Of a stretch of 15,903 nt of DNA, positions 6,190-13,440 are shown piece after piece. This stretch comes from an uncultured Bacillota bacterium. Lineage in GTDB: Bacteria > Bacillota > Clostridia > Lachnospirales > Lachnospiraceae. The stretch is taken from assembly GCA_958352855.1 (NCBI GenBank), contig CATWQE010000061.1, positions 1-15,903 of the forward strand. The letters run 5' to 3'. Both the position numbers and the translations under genes were made by a program. The notes beneath the pieces were generated by a model. That model searched no databases and was not told where the DNA came from. It saw nothing but the letters and a program-made list of their open reading frames with translations. Each line of letters opens with the position of its first letter. Position 1 is the first letter of the stretch.

Positions 6190-8829
6190 TTATTTTATCT
6201 GGTCTGCCAAAATACCTGCTGCCGCTTCCAGCGCTTCCGGCACTTTTGCAGGGTTTTTGCCGCCTGCCTGAGCCATGTTGGGACGTCCGCCGCCGCCTCC
6301 GCCTACAATGGCTGCCATGCCTTTAATGAGATTTCCTGCATGTGCTCCTGCTTTCTGCGCCTGGTCTGTTACCATGGCAAGAAGACTCACTTTTCCGCCT
6401 GCCACGCTGGCAAGTACCACTACACCTTCGCCCAGCTTTTCCTTTAACTGGTCGCCCAGGTCACGAAGCCCGTTCATGTCCACATCCGTAAGGGATACGG
6501 CCAGAAGCTTCACTCCCTTAACTTCCTGTACCTGGTTCATCACATCACCAACCGCATCCTGAGCCATTTTTGCTTTCAGAGATTCGTTTTCACTGTGAAG
6601 CGCTTTCACTTCTGCCTGAAGGTGTGCAATTTTTTCTTCGATTTCTGCAGGTGAGGTTTTCAGCATTGCCGCAATCTCTGCCTGGCGTTTTTCGATTTCT
6701 TTATAATAAGCGAATACCCCTTCTCCGGTTAATGCTTCAATACGTCTTACGCCGGCTGCAATACCACTTTCAGATACAATCTTAAAGGTTGTAATTACGC
6801 TGGTATTGGAAACATGGGTACCACCGCAAAGCTCCTTAGAGAAGTCTCCCATGGAAACCACGCGTACTTTTTCACCGTATTTCTCACCGAAGAGCGCCAT
6901 TGCCCCTGTTTTCTTTGCATCTTCTACGCTCATAATATCAGTAACAACCGGAAGGGCTGCCTGGATTTCAGCATTTACCATGGCTTCAACCTTCGCTATT
7001 TCTTCTGCTGTCATTGCCTGGAAATGAGCAAAGTCAAAACGCAGTCTGTCTGGTGTTACCAGAGAACCCTTCTGTTCTACATGGGAACCTAAGACCGTTT
7101 TTAAGGCTTTCTGCAGCAAATGTGTTGCGCTGTGATTCTTGCAGCAGTTTGCTCTTCCTGTTTCGCATACCTTTAAAGTAACCACATCGCCTGTTTTCAT
7201 CATGCCTTTTGTAAGAACACCTACATGTCCCACTTTTCCGCCTCTTAACTGAATGGTATCTTCTACCTTAAATTCCGCATCGCCGCAGACAATAACACCT
7301 TTATCACCCTGCTGTCCACCCATAGTAGCGTAAAATGGAGTCTGCTCTACAAAAACAGTACCTCTCTGGTCTTCGGTAAGGGCTTCTACGATTTCTTCTT
7401 CTGTGGTAAGTACCGTTACTTTGGACTCAAAGGTCAGATTGTCATAGCCTACAAACTCTGTGGTAACTGCCGCATCAATCTCATCATATACGGTTGCATC
7501 TGCTCCCATATAGTTTGTGACAGCTCTGGCTTCTCTGGCTTTCTTTCTCTGCTCATCCATGGCTTCCTGGAAGCCTTTTTCATCGATGGTATATCCTTTT
7601 TCTTCCAGAATTTCTTTTGTCAAATCCACTGGGAATCCATAGGTGTCATATAATTTGAACGCATCCTCTCCAGAAAGCTCTTTTCTGCCTTCCTGTTCCA
7701 TAGCTGCTTCCATTTCTCCTAAAATATGAAGTCCCTGGTCAATGGTCTTGTTAAACTGTTCTTCTTCTTTTGTCAGAACCTGGAAAATAAAGTCTTTCTT
7801 TTCTTCCAGTTCCGGATAGCCATCCTTGGAGCCTTCAATGACAACAGCGCTTAACTCTGCCAAGAATTTTCCGTCAATGCCAAGAAGACGTCCATGGCGG
7901 GCTGCACGACGAATAAGACGACGCAGCACATAGCCTCTTCCTTCGTTGGTTGGCATAATACCATCGGAAATCATAAAGGTTGCAGAGCGGATATGGTCTG
8001 TAATCAGACGAATGGAAACGTCCTTGTTTTCGTCTTTTTTATACTCTGTATGTGCCAGTTCACAAACTTTGTTTCTAAGAGCGCATAAGGTATCTACATC
8101 AAAAATAGAGTCCACATCCTGAACAACAGAAGCCAGACGTTCCAGTCCCATACCGGTATCAATGTTTTTCTGAACCAGCTCTGTATAGTGGCCTTCCCCG
8201 TCATTTTCAAACTGGGTAAATACGTTGTTCCAGATTTCCATATAACGGTCACATTCGCATCCTACGGTACAATCCGGGCTGCCGCAGCCATATTTTTCCC
8301 CGCGGTCATAGTAAATTTCAGAACAGGGACCACATGGACCAGCGCCATGCTCCCAGAAGTTATCTGCTTTTCCAAAACGGAAGATGCGCTCTGCCGGAAT
8401 GCCCATTTCCTTATTCCAGATTTCAAAGGCTTCTTCGTCTTCCTCATAAATAGACGGGTACAGACGGTCTGCATCCAGTCCTACGACTTCTGTAAGAAAT
8501 TCCCAGGACCAGGCAATGGCTTCCCGTTTGAAATAATCTCCAAAAGAAAAGTTACCAAGCATTTCAAAGAAAGTACCATGGCGGGCTGTTTTTCCTACAT
8601 TTTCAATGTCCCCGGTACGAATACATTTCTGACAGGTAGTCACCCTGCGTTTCGGTGGAATTTCCGCTCCTGTAAAGTATGGTTTTAAAGGCGCCATACC
8701 AGAGTTAATCAAAAGCAGGCTTTTATCATTGTGCGGCACCAGCGAAAAGCTTTTCATAGCCAGATGTTCTTTGCTTTCGAAAAACTCTAAAAACATTTTT
8801 CTAAGTTCATTTACTCCGTATTTTTTCAA
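6190..8829 (-). CDS. alaS: alanyl-tRNA synthetase, TTG start
   Basis: An 879-residue class II synthetase that charges tRNA-Ala and edits mischarged Ser/Gly. All parts are present. The catalytic domain lies at about residues 1-240 and includes RRVTTCQKCIRTGDIENVG, HGTFFEMLGNFSFGDYF, the GPCGPCSEI loop and TGMGLERLASV. Next come the tRNA-recognition helices (about 250-450) and the editing domain with the zinc ligands HSATH and CGGTH. A coiled coil follows (about 700-770), then a C-Ala domain with a glycine run (GGGGGGRPNMAQAGG). Although an ATG-initiated frame reaches 8883, the family begins with (M)KKYGVNELR. Here that segment starts at TTG 8829, 8 nt after a perfect AGGAGG, and the ATG at 8883 lies inside the leader hairpin. 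It has its own promoter and a structured leader of about 80 nt. No T-box motif is visible, although T-boxes are common ahead of synthetase genes in Firmicutes. Confidence 0.97.
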   Translation of the reverse strand: MKKYGVNELRKMFLEFFESKEHLAMKSFSLVPHNDKSLLLINSGMAPLKPYFTGAEIPPKRRVTTCQKCIRTGDIENVGKTARHGTFFEMLGNFSFGDYFKREAIAWSWEFLTEVVGLDADRLYPSIYEEDEEAFEIWNKEMGIPAERIFRFGKADNFWEHGAGPCGPCSEIYYDRGEKYGCGSPDCTVGCECDRYMEIWNNVFTQFENDGEGHYTELVQKNIDTGMGLERLASVVQDVDSIFDVDTLCALRNKVCELAHTEYKKDENKDVSIRLITDHIRSATFMISDGIMPTNEGRGYVLRRLIRRAARHGRLLGIDGKFLAELSAVVIEGSKDGYPELEEKKDFIFQVLTKEEEQFNKTIDQGLHILGEMEAAMEQEGRKELSGEDAFKLYDTYGFPVDLTKEILEEKGYTIDEKGFQEAMDEQRKKAREARAVTNYMGADATVYDEIDAAVTTEFVGYDNLTFESKVTVLTTEEEIVEALTEDQRGTVFVEQTPFYATMGGQQGDKGVIVCGDAEFKVEDTIQLRGGKVGHVGVLTKGMMKTGDVVTLKVCETGRANCCKNHSATHLLQKALKTVLGSHVEQKGSLVTPDRLRFDFAHFQAMTAEEIAKVEAMVNAEIQAALPVVTDIMSVEDAKKTGAMALFGEKYGEKVRVVSMGDFSKELCGGTHVSNTSVITTFKIVSESGIAAGVRRIEALTGEGVFAYYKEIEKRQAEIAAMLKTSPAEIEEKIAHLQAEVKALHSENESLKAKMAQDAVGDVMNQVQEVKGVKLLAVSLTDVDMNGLRDLGDQLKEKLGEGVVVLASVAGGKVSLLAMVTDQAQKAGAHAGNLIKGMAAIVGGGGGGRPNMAQAGGKNPAKVPEALEAAAGILADQIK

Positions 8830-8843
8830 GGTTTTTCCCTCCT
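8827..8843 (-). promoter_or_regulatory. ribosome binding site that fixes the TTG start of alaS
   Basis: AGGAGG at 8843-8838 stands 8 nt before TTG (8829-8827) on the minus strand. No ATG with a comparable site is in frame nearby. Confidence 0.85.
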
Positions 8844-8860
8844 GATGGTATATCATTTTA

Positions 8861-8899
8861 CGTCTGACAGACAAAATCAGCATTTCTGCCTGTCAGACG
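8861..8899 (-). other. perfect 10-bp hairpin in the alaS leader
   Basis: CGTCTGACAG (8899-8890 on the minus strand) and CTGTCAGACG (8870-8861) are exact inverted repeats around a 19-nt loop. The hairpin spans most of the leader between the predicted start of transcription (about 8911) and the ribosome binding site. What follows on the RNA is TAAAATGATA, not a T run, so it is not an intrinsic terminator. It could be an RNA control element or a protein-binding palindrome. AlaRS of E. coli is known to bind a palindrome at its own promoter, so autoregulation is one possibility. Confidence 0.6.
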
Positions 8900-8917
8900 G
8901 CATAATCATTGGTTTTT

Positions 8918-8946
8918 ATCATAGCACAGGATTTCCCCTATTTCAA
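8918..8946 (-). promoter_or_regulatory. sigma-A promoter of alaS
   Basis: TTGAAA (8946-8941), 17 nt, TATGAT (8923-8918) on the minus strand. The -35 box overlaps the stop codon of the small ORF just upstream (8945-8943). Confidence 0.75.
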
Positions 8947-9101
8947 GACAAATCCTCATTCCTGCGTCCGGAGGCAGGTCTTTTTCTGCCGCATACTGTC
9001 TTCTGTTGTCTGCGTTGTTCCTCTTTTTTTCTCACACATTCCATATCTATTTCATAAATGGTGTTTTCTTCTTCCACCAGTTTTGTTCTGCGTTGTTCCA
9101 T
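8943..9101 (-). CDS. small hypothetical protein, 52 residues, upstream of alaS
   Basis: A short open frame not matched to any family I can name. It starts MEQRRTKLVEEENTIYEIDM at ATG 9101, with GAGAGG 8 nt upstream. It continues with a charged helical stretch (VRKKEEQRRQQK) and ends in a basic tail (CGRKRPASGRRNEDLS). The protein is very rich in Lys, Arg and Glu, has two Cys (22 and 37), and has no signal peptide or membrane segment. It fills what would otherwise be a gap of more than 300 nt. The codon pattern and the ribosome binding site favour a real gene, and the EENTIYEID segment looks like a protein motif rather than noise. It lies just before the alaS promoter on the same strand, so it may be weakly cotranscribed with alaS. 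Function unknown. Confidence 0.6.
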   Translation of the reverse strand: MEQRRTKLVEEENTIYEIDMECVRKKEEQRRQQKTVCGRKRPASGRRNEDLS

Positions 9102-9125
9102 ACTCTTTGCCTCTCTTTCCCTATT

Positions 9126-9164
9126 ATTCTATGAACACACAGGGTAAAAGGTCATAAACCTTTT
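9126..9164. promoter_or_regulatory. divergent intergenic dyad and candidate minus-strand promoter
   Basis: Between the divergent genes at 9101 and 9212 there is a 7-bp inverted repeat, AAAAGGT (9146-9152) and ACCTTTT (9158-9164), with a 5-nt centre. It overlaps a possible minus-strand promoter, ATGACC (9155-9150), 18 nt, TAGAAT (9131-9126). On the plus strand the only -10-like sequence is TATAGT (9175-9180), with no good -35. The dyad could be an operator shared by both directions or a weak terminator-like hairpin. Confidence 0.3.
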
Positions 9165-9211
9165 TCTCCTTGCATATAGTGTAAAAATTCAGTTTACAGG
9201 GAGGTCCTTCT

Positions 9212-9559
9212 ATGGATTCCCAGTCTTTCTTAGACGAAATGATTGAAGAAGACTCTGTTCAGATTTTAAAGGCAGCCCTGCCTTATCTTCCGGCTTCCGG
9301 CCAATCCTTTGTCTCTATTTTTGCCAAAGTTCTGGAGCTCCAAAATACCATCCGTCTCTTCGCAGGCGCAAAGGACGGGATGCAACTGTGCGCCCAGTCC
9401 CGGGAAAAAGCTGACCCTCTGGAAATGCTCACTGCCTGCAGCAACGTCTGCCATGGCGCTGCAAAGGAGCGCCTGGACAGTCTTATCAGCGCCATGGCCA
9501 TGATACAGATGTTTGAATTATCCCAGAATCAGGAAAGGAGCCAGACGCCTTATGAATAA
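9212..9559 (+). CDS. hypothetical protein, 115 residues, first gene of a two-gene plus-strand unit
   Basis: I do not recognise a named family. The protein is soluble and mostly alpha-helical. An acidic N-terminus (MDSQSFLDEMIEED) is followed by helices at about residues 17-28 (VQILKAALPYLP), 33-51 (FVSIFAKVLELQNTIRLFA), 70-83 (LEMLTACSNVCHGA) and 85-105 (KERLDSLISAMAMIQMFEL). There are three Cys and no membrane segment or signal. The start ATG 9212 has GGGAGG 7 nt upstream, a strong site. The stop overlaps the start of the next gene by 8 nt (ATGAATAA), so the two are translationally coupled. It stands against the strand of every neighbour except rqcH, between alaS and the yicC-cinA operon. 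The LKAALPYL...FAKVLELQNTI layout recalls short clostridial proteins of unknown function, but this is only an impression. Confidence 0.75.
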   Translation: MDSQSFLDEMIEEDSVQILKAALPYLPASGQSFVSIFAKVLELQNTIRLFAGAKDGMQLCAQSREKADPLEMLTACSNVCHGAAKERLDSLISAMAMIQMFELSQNQERSQTPYE

Positions 9560-9872
9560 TCCCAGAAACCCTTCTATGCAGAAAAAAAACATCCAGGAAG
9601 GGGAAACCTCCTGGATGAATCATCCCAATCTTGCAGGTATTGATATGTCAAAGCTTGCTCTGCTAAACTCTCTTGCCGGACAGGGCGTGGGCAAAACGCC
9701 CAACGAACTCCTTCCCTTCCTCATGTCTGCTGTCTCCAAGGGGAAATCCAAAGGTATGCAATTTACTTCCCAGGAAATGGAGCGCATTATCCAGGTACTA
9801 AAGGTGGGCAAATCACCGGAAGAGGTACAGCGTATGGAACGTATTATTCAAATGATGAAGCTTATGGGCTAA
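9552..9872 (+). CDS. hypothetical protein, 106 residues, coupled to the preceding gene
   Basis: Not recognised. The N-terminal 30 residues are polar and low in complexity (Asn, Pro, Gln, Lys). Two helical blocks follow, at about residues 32-65 (MSKLALLNSLAG then ELLPFLMSAVSKGKSKG) and 68-104. The second is repetitive: MERIIQVLK...SPEEVQRMERIIQMMKLMG contains MERIIQ twice, 20 residues apart. A TTG 39 nt upstream would lengthen it to 119 residues but has no ribosome site. ATG 9552, with GGAAAGGAG about 11 nt ahead and overlapping the upstream stop, is the better start. Its TAA (9870-9872) overlaps the TAG of the convergent cinA gene (9871-9869) by three bases, and no terminator lies between them. 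Together with the upstream gene it probably forms a functional pair, possibly two interacting helical proteins. This is inference. Confidence 0.72.
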   Translation: MNNPRNPSMQKKNIQEGETSWMNHPNLAGIDMSKLALLNSLAGQGVGKTPNELLPFLMSAVSKGKSKGMQFTSQEMERIIQVLKVGKSPEEVQRMERIIQMMKLMG

Positions 9873-10600
9873 GGCTGTTTTCCTTCCTTTTGCTGGAAGT
9901 TTTCCAGGATACACTCCCGCAGCAGTGCCAGAGCATGGGTAACCGCCTGTTCTCTGATACTGCTCCGGTCTCCCTGAAAATGATGTTCCTGTACCACCGT
10001 TTTCCCTTTGAAACTACAGCCAATGAAAACCGTTCCTACGGGAGCATTTTCTCCGCCATCTGGTCCGGCAAACCCGGTAACAGACAGAGCTGCATCTGCT
10101 CCTGTGGTAAAAGCGCCTCCCTTTGCCATTTCTTTGGCGCATTTCTCACTGACTGCCCCATGCTTTTTCAAGGTACTCTTTTTTACCATGGCATAGCGTT
10201 TTTTTGCCTTATTGGAATAGGTCACAAATCCCTGCTTAAACACAGAAGATGCTCCCGGAACATCCACAATTCTGGCAGACAGGGCGCCGCCTGTACAGGA
10301 CTCCACCGTTGTTACTGTAAGCCCCTGATTCTGCAAAAGCTCTACTACCACATTTTCCAGATGTTTATCCGGCTCTGTGGTATAAATGCTGGCTCCAAAG
10401 CGCAGCTTCAGTTCCCGAATCAGAGCTTTCCTTTCTTTTCTGGTCTCCTTGTCTTCCCCTTGGGACGAAATCTGTAAATGCACTTCTCCGGGCATGGTCT
10501 TCATTGTAAGGGTAAGATTTCCCTCTGTGTTCGTCAAATCTTCAATCTGGGATTTGACCTGTTCTTCCTTAACTGCGCACAGCTTCATGATTTCTGTCAT
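9869..10600 (-). CDS. cinA: CinA-family protein lacking the N-terminal MoCF domain (nicotinamide-nucleotide amidohydrolase)
   Basis: Full CinA proteins are about 410 residues, with a MoCF-like ADP-ribose pyrophosphatase domain, a KH-like linker and a C-terminal amidase. This one has 243 residues. Residues about 30-80 look like the KH-like linker (TMPGEVHLQIS through RELKLRFGASIYTTE), and residues 81-243 are the amidase. Its signatures are VESCTGGALSARIVDVPGAS (99-118), GFVTYSNKAK (124-133) and TGFAGPDGG (175-183). The amidase turns NMN into nicotinate mononucleotide and ammonia in pyridine nucleotide salvage. The MoCF part is absent and no remnant of it is seen upstream, where pgsA ends 15 nt away. 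I chose ATG 10600, 10 nt after AAGGA. A GTG at 10609 would add three residues but sits directly against that site. It is the last gene of the operon, and recA, which often follows in clostridia, is not here. Confidence 0.85.
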   Translation of the reverse strand: MTEIMKLCAVKEEQVKSQIEDLTNTEGNLTLTMKTMPGEVHLQISSQGEDKETRKERKALIRELKLRFGASIYTTEPDKHLENVVVELLQNQGLTVTTVESCTGGALSARIVDVPGASSVFKQGFVTYSNKAKKRYAMVKKSTLKKHGAVSEKCAKEMAKGGAFTTGADAALSVTGFAGPDGGENAPVGTVFIGCSFKGKTVVQEHHFQGDRSSIREQAVTHALALLRECILENFQQKEGKQP

Positions 10601-10615
10601 TTTTTTCACTTCCTT

Positions 10616-11158
10616 TTAATCCTGCATGCTCAGTACACTTTTGTTCTTCACAATATAATCAATCAGAGAAATGATGGTAAGGGCTACTGCAATCACTACA
10701 AACAGGGTAATGGCTCCCTGGAATACTGCATTGTCCAGATTCATAATCATAAGAATAATCATAATCATCTGGGAAACTGTTTTAAATTTTCCCCAGTAGC
10801 TGGCAGCTATGACAATGCCATTATCTGCCGCAATCAGACGAAAACCGCTGATAATAAATTCTCTGGCAATGATAATAATGGTAATCCAAGCTGCAAGCTG
10901 TCCGGTTGCAGTAAAACAAATGAGCGCTGAACATACTAAAAGTTTATCTGCCAGCGGATCCATAAATTTCCCAAAATTGGTTACCAGGTGATATTTTCTG
11001 GCCAGATATCCATCCAGCGTGTCAGTAAGGCTGGCAATGACAAAAATGGCCAGGGCAATCCATTTATCTGCGCTTCCGGTAATGTCATACATTAAAAAAG
11101 CAACAAAAAAGGGAATCATAATAATTCTTGCTATGGTAAGTTTATTCGGTGTATTCAT
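10616..11158 (-). CDS. pgsA: CDP-diacylglycerol-glycerol-3-phosphate 3-phosphatidyltransferase
   Basis: A 180-residue membrane enzyme of the CDP-alcohol phosphatidyltransferase family. It makes phosphatidylglycerolphosphate, the committed step towards phosphatidylglycerol and cardiolipin. The catalytic signature is complete: D46-x2-D49-G50-x2-A53-R54-x8-G63-x3-D67-x3-D71 (DTLDGYLAR then GKFMDPLAD). Hydrophobic segments surround it at about residues 10-24, 33-45, 73-110 and 125-170. N-terminal NTPNKLTIARI is typical of PgsA. The start ATG 11158 lies inside the end of rimO (17-nt overlap), with AGGAG 9 nt upstream, which indicates translational coupling. cinA follows after 15 nt. The product feeds Cls, encoded at 4277-5812. 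Confidence 0.95.
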   Translation of the reverse strand: MNTPNKLTIARIIMIPFFVAFLMYDITGSADKWIALAIFVIASLTDTLDGYLARKYHLVTNFGKFMDPLADKLLVCSALICFTATGQLAAWITIIIIAREFIISGFRLIAADNGIVIAASYWGKFKTVSQMIMIILMIMNLDNAVFQGAITLFVVIAVALTIISLIDYIVKNKSVLSMQD

Positions 11159-12482
11159 CTTCTAACTCTCCTATCAAATCGTATTCCAGAGCTCCTGTTA
11201 CATGCACTCTGGCAAAATCTCCTGACATCAGCTCTCTGTCTGTGTTCACAAAGATGTACCCATCCACATTTGGGGCGTCTCCGTAGGTGCGGGCAACATA
11301 AGCATTTTCATCTGCCACCTTGCCTTCAATCATTACCTCTACGACAGAACCGATTTTTGCATTTCCCTTATCCAGAGAAATCTCCTGCTGAAGCTCCATA
11401 AGCTCTGCCTGGCGGTCCAGTTTCACCTCTTCTTCTATCTGGTCCGGCATATTGGCAGCCGGAGTATCTTCCTCAGGGGAATACGTAAACACTCCAAGAC
11501 GGTCAAATTCCATGGTATCAATAAATTCCATTAATTCCTCATGGTCTTCCTGGGTTTCTCCCGGAAATCCGGTAATCAGGGTGGTTCTTAACAAAATATC
11601 GGGAATTTCCTTTCTAAGAGTTTCCACAATATCCACTAACTCCTGTTTGGTGGTTCTTCTTCCCATTTTTTTCAGAATCTTATCACTGCAGTGCTGAATA
11701 GGCAAATCCAGGTAGTGACAGATTTTCGGTTCTTCCTTCATAGTCTGAATCAGTTCCGGATAAATTTCCTCCGGGTAGCAGTACAAAATGCGAATCCACT
11801 GGATTCCTGGAATTTTGCACAGCTTTTTCAGCAGAATATGCAGACTTTTCTCTCCGTATAAATCCTTTCCGTAAACCGTTGTCTCCTGAGCCACCAGAAT
11901 CAGCTCCCGCACTCCCTGTTCAGCCAGATACCTGGCCTGCTCCAAGAGCTGCTCCATGGGAACACTTCGAAAGCTGCCCCGCAGCTTTGGAATAATACAG
12001 TAGGTACAATGCTTGTCACATCCTTCTGCTATTTTCAGATATTCAAAATATCCTCCTGTAGTTACCACTCTTTTTTTGCTGTTTTGGGGAAGGCTGTTAA
12101 TATCCTTAAATTTCAGAAAGCTTTCTCCCGCAAAAATATGGTCCAAAGCAACCAGAATCTCATCATAGCTGGCTGTTCCCAGCACTCCGTCGACCTCTGG
12201 AATCTCCTGTACAATTTCTTCTTTATAACGCTGTGCCAGACATCCGGTGACCAGAAGCGCTCTTAAACTTCCTGTCTGCTTATATTTTGCCATCTCTAAA
12301 ATGGTATTGACGCTTTCTTCCTTTGCATCATGGATAAACGCACAGGTATTAATCACAATGACTTCTGCTTCTGTTTCATCATTGGTAATCTCATAGCCGC
12401 GTTCCACCAGCATGCCAAGCATTTCCTCGGAGTCTGCCAGATTTTTATCGCATCCAAGGGAAATAAACAATACTTTTTTCAT
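11142..12482 (-). CDS. rimO: ribosomal protein S12 methylthiotransferase RimO
   Basis: A radical SAM enzyme with two [4Fe-4S] clusters that adds a methylthio group to a conserved aspartate of ribosomal protein uS12. The 446-residue protein has the family's three domains. The MTTase N-domain carries its three cluster cysteines, C11 (SLGCDKNLADSE), C47 (INTCAF) and C81 (VTGCLAQR). The radical SAM domain has C155-x3-C159-x2-C162 (GCDKHCTYCIIPKLRG). A C-terminal TRAM domain begins at about residue 375 (GSVVEVMIEG). RimO is told from MiaB by GCDKNLADSE near the start and by the pgsA neighbour, a common clostridial arrangement. The start ATG 12482 has GGAGG 4 nt ahead. It lies 68 nt after rpoZ with no terminator or clear promoter between, so it belongs to the same operon. 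Confidence 0.96.
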   Translation of the reverse strand: MKKVLFISLGCDKNLADSEEMLGMLVERGYEITNDETEAEVIVINTCAFIHDAKEESVNTILEMAKYKQTGSLRALLVTGCLAQRYKEEIVQEIPEVDGVLGTASYDEILVALDHIFAGESFLKFKDINSLPQNSKKRVVTTGGYFEYLKIAEGCDKHCTYCIIPKLRGSFRSVPMEQLLEQARYLAEQGVRELILVAQETTVYGKDLYGEKSLHILLKKLCKIPGIQWIRILYCYPEEIYPELIQTMKEEPKICHYLDLPIQHCSDKILKKMGRRTTKQELVDIVETLRKEIPDILLRTTLITGFPGETQEDHEELMEFIDTMEFDRLGVFTYSPEEDTPAANMPDQIEEEVKLDRQAELMELQQEISLDKGNAKIGSVVEVMIEGKVADENAYVARTYGDAPNVDGYIFVNTDRELMSGDFARVHVTGALEYDLIGELEDEYTE

Positions 12483-12550
12483 GTATCCTCCTATTTTTCG
12501 CAGATGGTAGAAAGGACTACCTGCATCTACTGCCGGCAGCCCTCTGCACC

Positions 12551-12805
12551 CTATTCCTGTTCTTCTGTTACTTCTTCTTCCTCTGGAAGGATGTGTACCT
12601 TTCCTTTGTAGATTTCCTCCACAGCAGTAGAAAGTGGTTTCTTCCCATCTGTGCGAACCATAGCCTCTTTTCCGGCAATCAGTTGTCTGGCTCTTTTGCT
12701 GGTTGCCAGAACAACAGAGTAACGGCTGGTTACTAATGGTTCGTCCTCCATTTCTGCTCCTTCGTTAATTGCTTCCATTAATTCTGTGTAAGATGGATGT
12801 ATCAT
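12551..12805 (-). CDS. rpoZ: DNA-directed RNA polymerase omega subunit
   Basis: An 84-residue RNA polymerase subunit that helps fold and hold the beta' subunit. The conserved core is SRYSVVLATSKRARQL (about residues 27-42), followed by KKPLSTAVEEIYKGKV (about 55-70). The tail is strongly acidic (LPEEEEVTEEQE). The start ATG 12805 overlaps the gmk stop by 4 nt (ATGA), so translation is coupled. The gmk-rpoZ pairing is conserved across many bacteria. A 68-nt gap without recognisable signals follows before rimO. Confidence 0.95.
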   Translation of the reverse strand: MIHPSYTELMEAINEGAEMEDEPLVTSRYSVVLATSKRARQLIAGKEAMVRTDGKKPLSTAVEEIYKGKVHILPEEEEVTEEQE

Positions 12806-13440
12806 TCTTCTTCTCCTTTCTCAAATACAGCGATTTCCTCTGTGATTTCTTTAATGAAGTCCCTGCGGTTTTTCACTGTCTCGTGCTGACTCTGGATAAT
12901 CGCATGCATCTTGTCAACACATTCTTCAATCTGATCATTAATCAATATATAATCATACTCAGACATGCCTTCCGCTTCTTCGGAGGCTCTTCTGAGTCTT
13001 GATTCAATTACGTCCATGGTTTCTGTCCCACGATTTACCAGGCGGCGTTTCAGTTCTTCTGCTGTAGGCGGCGTCACAAACAGCAGCAGGGTGTCTGGAA
13101 GTTTTTTCTTCACCTTTAAGGCTCCCTGAATCTCAATTTCCAGAATTACATCTTTTCCTGCGTTTAGCTGCTTCTCCACATAAGCCTTTGGCGTACCGTA
13201 ATAATTCTCTACATACTGGGCGTATTCAATCAGCGCGTCCTGTAAAATCAGTTCCTCAAACTCCTGTTTTGTATGGAAAAAGTATTCTCTTCCATGTTCC
13301 TCTCCTGGTCTCGGCGCCCTGGTGGTAGCTGAAACAGACAATGCATAATTGTCATATTTTTCCATAAGACGCTTCATAAGCGTTCCTTTTCCGGCACCTG
13401 AGAATCCTGAAACTACTACTAAAATTCCTTTCTCAGCCAT
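12802..13440 (-). CDS. gmk: guanylate kinase
   Basis: Phosphorylates GMP to GDP with ATP, an essential step in guanine nucleotide synthesis. With the start at ATG 13440 the protein has 212 residues, the normal size. The P-loop is G12-FSGAGKGT-20. The GMP-binding region reads VSATTRAPRPGEEHGREYFF, with the guanylate kinase signature at about residues 38-57. The lid and C-terminal parts (RLVNRGTE, SRLRRASEEAEG, YDYILINDQ) follow. The frame extends 13 codons further upstream, but that stretch (MEFLQKMRQKGNM) is inside remA and foreign to the family. ATG 13440 lies 6 nt after AAGGGG, and a second ATG immediately before it at 13443 is also possible. The start overlaps the remA stop by 8 nt. In Firmicutes, Gmk is a known target of (p)ppGpp inhibition. 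Confidence 0.96.
   Translation of the reverse strand: MAEKGILVVVSGFSGAGKGTLMKRLMEKYDNYALSVSATTRAPRPGEEHGREYFFHTKQEFEELILQDALIEYAQYVENYYGTPKAYVEKQLNAGKDVILEIEIQGALKVKKKLPDTLLLFVTPPTAEELKRRLVNRGTETMDVIESRLRRASEEAEGMSEYDYILINDQIEECVDKMHAIIQSQHETVKNRRDFIKEITEEIAVFEKGEEE

Noticed and set aside
8830..8883. ATG-initiated extension of AlaRS by 18 residues
   Set aside because: The ATG is in the leader hairpin without a ribosome site. TTG 8829 has AGGAGG at 8 nt and matches the family start.
8870..9210. Plus-strand frames at 8845-9157
   Set aside because: They lack ribosome sites and lie opposite the better supported small minus-strand ORF and the alaS leader.
12483..12550. Possible terminator or promoter between rpoZ and rimO
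   Set aside because: Only a 5-bp GGTAG/CTACC pairing without a T run and no -10/-35 pair were found, so the gap is treated as intra-operon.
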